From Hypericum androsaemum (taxonomy: Eukaryota; Streptophyta; Magnoliopsida; Malpighiales; Hypericaceae), in assembly GCA_963995505.1 (NCBI GenBank), contig OZ023182.1:8300707-8364706 (forward strand): a DNA stretch of 64,000 nt, written 5' to 3'. The position numbers and the translations under genes are program-made. Under the pieces are notes generated by a model, which saw nothing but the letters and a program-made list of their open reading frames with translations, had not been told where the DNA came from and did no database searches. Below, in pieces: positions 60,510-64,000 of the stretch. Numbering within the stretch: the stretch's first letter is position 1; each line of letters opens with the position of its first letter.

Positions 60510-61815
60510 GAAACATGCTGTGCGGCTAGTCCGTGCTATAAACATGCTGTGCGGCTAGCTCGCTCGCTCTTGCAGATGAAGAAGGGAATTTCGTTAGCTG
60601 TCATACGCATGGAGCGTCTTGCGTGTATTCTGTAACTCACCAATCTCAGCACAACATTTGAAGTCTCGGAACTGCCAAGACCAGAAAAATAGGCGATCTT
60701 ACTACGAGTTCTGACGTGAACATTAAGCTAACATGTAGTCTCTTCTCTGCAGAAGCATTCTTTTTCACAATAAGATGTCCAGTTTGAATGATAATTGATT
60801 AACCTCACTTAAGATGTAATTGTATAGATAGAAATGTCGCTCACCATTCAAACAAGAAAAAATTAAATGTTTTGATACGGTATAGTCTTGTTTTTATTTA
60901 AGCCAGGAACTATTTGAAATGTTGTATGATGATTATACGAAGGAAACTGTGATTCTCAATTATCAGGTCAATTTTGTAGAAAATCAACTAGCTTTCTTCT
61001 GCTCGTGCTCTGCTAACACAACATTTTGAGACTCCTACTCGAGTCTTTCGAAGTCAAGGCTAAAGGTTCCGACAAAAATGGAAAAGTTAAGTCGACCCGC
61101 TTTATTTGGTCACCGTCCTTCAGAACTTAGGGAACTCCTTAATTGAATCATTGATTGAGAACTGGCCTAGTTAAGAAGCTATGGATCCGTTATTCTATAT
61201 TTTAGACGCGCCTTTCAAGATCACCTAAAGATACTCGGTGAAAAAATCAAATTGTATCATATGTTATACTGTATTGTCTTGAAGATTTTAACAATTAATT
61301 AAGGTATCCATTCTTTGAGATTCTGTAGTAAAGTTGGCAAAACAAAATATTCTCCTGTAAGACTAATACACGAGAATAGTACGTTGACTCCAAAGAGAAG
61401 GAACTTTTAATGAAGCAACATGAACTCAATTGCAAAGAGTAGGAACTTCACTTTCGAGAACGGTGGATTCTTCGAGACGTCATGTAAACCAAGATTTGAC
61501 CATGATTATAATTTTAGAGAGACACGAAGACGAAAATTTATCAGGTCGCTTATGTAACTAAATAACTAGTATTGAGAACCGTCTTTAAATTTTGTATTTT
61601 GATGATCTAAATATTTGTTAGACCAAATAATTTAAAATTATAGTAGGATAAAATTTCCGAAAGAATTTTAAAACGGTTGCAACAAATCTCATAACTCAAC
61701 ATATCCAACTTAACTAAAATAATTCTCCCAGTGATCTCTGATCTCTACTCCTTTATTCTCGTATGATTTTCGTGCGGGTGAATACATCTAATCCCATGCG
61801 GTTGTCTACAATCTT
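60510..61815. other. 3' flank of the antiporter gene and intergenic DNA
   Basis: The antiporter 3' UTR probably extends to about 60800. AACATGCTGTGCGGCTAG is duplicated at about 60512 and 60541. Beyond that is AT-rich DNA without recognised features. Confidence 0.5.
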
Positions 61816-61839
61816 CCAACTGTACATGGTTTTTTTTGG

Positions 61840-63010
61840 GCAAATTACCCTCACGTTCCTGAGGTTTGGTCACCCTCTCCCTAGGGTCCCTGATTTTTGG
61901 AAAATGATTGTCCCGTCCCTAAGTTTTGATGATAATAGACTCTCGGTTCCCTGGAGTCGGAATATTCCATATTCTCCGGTGAACCCCTACCTAAAATGAC
62001 CAAAATGTCCCTCTCGCTTAAAAATAAAAAAAATCCTCTCCTTCTACCTTCACCTTCTTCTTCCTCCCAACTTTTAACCAAAACTAAAACTCAAAATTAA
62101 ATTTTAGAATTAAAATTTAAATAATCCTAATTTTATAAACTCTAATTTCAATTAATACCAACTAATCCAATCCCTTCAATTCTAATTAACAATAACTAAT
62201 CGATTCAAGTCCAACACCATCTTCTTCGTTGCGTCTTCTTCCAACACCATCTTCTTCCTTGCGTCATCATACGAGGGTGAGGCAAAGCTGCTGCCGAGCC
62301 TGCTGCGTCTCGTGGGCACGGAGATGAGTTTACCCACTGTGAGAAGCAAACCCAGGTTCTGGACGGCGGTGACCCAGTCCTCGATGCTGTCTACGGGATG
62401 TCCTTTGAGCTTGCCGCCGGTGACCTGTCAGAGGACGAGGAGGAGGTGGGGGACGAGGAGGACGATGGCGAGATCCTGGTGGCGCAGCCGTTGACGGACT
62501 ACGACGCCCTCCCATCGGGAACCGTCGGGGAGCTAAACGAGATCGACGCCCTCCCACGGGGAAGAAGATGGTGGGTCTCCGATTTGGGTTATCCTGGCGT
62601 TGACGGCAGCAGATCTGGAGATGGTGCGTTGTTCCGATTTGGGTTGCTGCTCAACGGTAAAATAATTGCCGACACCATCGAGTCTCGCTTATTGGGTTCG
62701 TGGGTGTGGTTTTTCTCTTGGATTTGGATTTCAAAATTAAGTTTTGATTTTGATTGAAAGTAGGAGGATGAAGATCAAGTGTGAGGAAGGAGTTGAAGGT
62801 AGAAGGAGAGAGGATTTTTTTATTTTTTTTAGTGGGAGGATATTTTGATCATTTCAGGTGGGGGTTCGCCGGAAAATATGGAATATTTCGGCTCCAGGGA
62901 CCCGAGAGTCTATTATCATCAAAACTTAGGAACGGGACAATCATTTTCCAAAAGTTAGGGACCCTAGGGGGAGGGTGACCAAACTTCAGGGACGTGAGGG
63001 TAATTTGCCT
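61840..63010. mobile_element. foldback element FB14, subfamily A, with acidic-frame cargo
   Basis: Left arm 61840-62020: GCAAATTACCCTCACGTTCC, CTAGGGTCCCTGATTTTTGG, GATAATAGACTCTCGGTTCC, AAATGACCAAAATGTCCCTC. Right arm about 62830-63010: its reverse complement at high identity. The cargo (about 62230-62750) is GC-rich and carries a plus-strand frame readable from about 62328 to 62575 with L-D-G-G-D-P-V-L-D, then an acidic E/D stretch, then alternating D-A-L-P words. It is short and lacks a start of its own; I do not recognise it. A 16-bp direct repeat (CCAACTGTACATGGTT) flanks the element at 61816-61831 and 63028-63043. Confidence 0.85.
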
Positions 63011-63043
63011 TTTTTTTTTGGTTGAAACCAACTGTACATGGTT

Positions 63044-64000
63044 GACGTAATAGGCGGCGGCGTATATTAAGTACAATGCATGAACAAGGAAATTTTTTAC
63101 AGCTGTTCATGTACAAGTATGACATGATATAATTAATAATTATAATTTTATCGAATGATAATTTTATTGTGAATCTTGCATGATTCATGAGTTGCTTTGA
63201 ATCTCTTAGATTTATTGGAAGATTAGTTATTCAAATATTATTATTTCTATGAAAAAACAACCAAAAAATTAATATAGGTGTAATTTAAGGTTGCCCGTTT
63301 GGCCATGCACTGAATTCGTTTCAGGGTCACAATAATATCGTGCATGAACCGTCATTTATTGTACCAGTTTGGCTCCACATTTTGAACCTGTTTTAGTTCC
63401 ACTTCCACGGAGAAAAATAATAAAATAAACTTGCTTTAAATAATCTCAGTGTTGCCGCATTTTGTTTATGTGCCGAAGTAACCTCCGGGGTCAAACCACG
63501 AGCTATCCCTTTCCCATGTGTCTTTCCTTTTTATTTTATTGTAATGTATTTTTCTGTTAGGTTGAAAACATATCAAATAGATTTTACCTTTACAAAAAAA
63601 AATCAAATAGATTTTAAAAAATTCCAACAGGCAGCCTTAAGTCACATGATCTACGAATTTCCAGCTTTGGCTCTTCTTCCTCTAAAATTCTTTTTTTTTC
63701 ACTGCCCAGTTTGACTGTATGAGCACCTCTCTTATTTATTTCCTCATATTAATAACAGCATGAGCCCATTCTTTCTCGCCAAAGTATTGCGTGCAATTAG
63801 CTAGCAACAACACTTTCCAAGGTACAATTTCTTACCGATGTTATGCAATGTACAACGTACTTCAACAATCCAAAATTTAACGAGTTTCGTCCTTAAGTGC
63901 CTAACTTTTTCATCTAGTATGTGTACTCTCGTTATCAGCCAAGAATATTTGGCGTAATGACCCAATACGTAGTAGAAAATGACGGTATCTAGAATTTAAT
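63044..64000. other. intergenic DNA, no gene recognised
   Basis: AT-rich, with a short direct duplication of AAATCAAATAGATTTTA-like sequence near 63570-63620. No gene, RNA or mobile element is supported. Confidence 0.5.

Noticed and set aside
1..64000. Organelle-derived DNA, rRNA or tRNA genes, integrated virus
   Set aside because: I recognised no plastid or mitochondrial gene, no rRNA or tRNA structure and no pararetroviral coat or movement protein pattern. The reverse transcriptase present is Copia type.

Overview
This is nuclear DNA of a flowering plant, most likely a eudicot. The evidence is spliceosomal genes with AT-rich introns, plant protein families (DUF868, a KEA4/5/6-type antiporter without a KTN domain, an HDA2-type deacetylase), plant retrotransposons primed by the initiator tRNA-Met, and AT-rich intergenic DNA. 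No bacterial-type genes, operons, CRISPR arrays, tRNA or rRNA genes were seen.

Genes. Four protein genes look intact, and a fifth is broken. They are: a single-exon DUF868 gene (12605-13672, +); a three-exon PPPDE/DeSI-like isopeptidase (30709-32764, -); a thirteen-exon class IV histone deacetylase, HDA2 type (50629-53352, +); and a twenty-exon KEA4/5/6-type K+ efflux antiporter (54300-60509, +). A frameshifted MAM33/p32-like pseudogene (49085-49973) lies just upstream of HDA2. For the three spliced genes I assembled exons by hand from GT/AG sites, reading phase and family similarity, and in each the exon lengths sum to a multiple of three. A possible two-exon micro-gene lies at 35303-35503 (-) and is weakly supported.

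Layout. 1-12.6 kb: intergenic DNA with a minisatellite, a 5'-truncated LINE and three long inverted-repeat (foldback) elements. 12.6-17.6 kb: the DUF868 gene and its downstream DNA. 17.6-30.5 kb: a second copy of the DUF868 3' end plus that downstream DNA, swollen from about 4.1 to about 12.8 kb by nested insertions (a shortened Copia element, LTR and LINE remnants, a solo LTR and several foldback elements). 30.5-33 kb: the isopeptidase. 33-43.5 kb: mostly foldback elements and minisatellites. 43.5-48.2 kb: a degenerate Copia element on the minus strand. 48.1-49.1 kb: a 344-bp triplication made of an LTR tail plus the MAM33-like promoter and start region. 49-60.5 kb: gene-dense. 60.5-64 kb: intergenic with one more foldback element.

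Most notable signal. At least fifteen long-inverted-repeat elements or element parts occur in 64 kb. Several have 9-bp target duplications as in Mutator-like elements. Subfamily A arms carry repeated GGTCCCT-type words and a shared inner motif close to AAATGACCAAAATACCC, and they enclose unrelated, often GC-rich cargo. None shows a transposase. Because the 13.5-30.5 kb region is duplicated, several insertions have an empty or partly empty homologous site in the same window, so their boundaries and order can be read directly.
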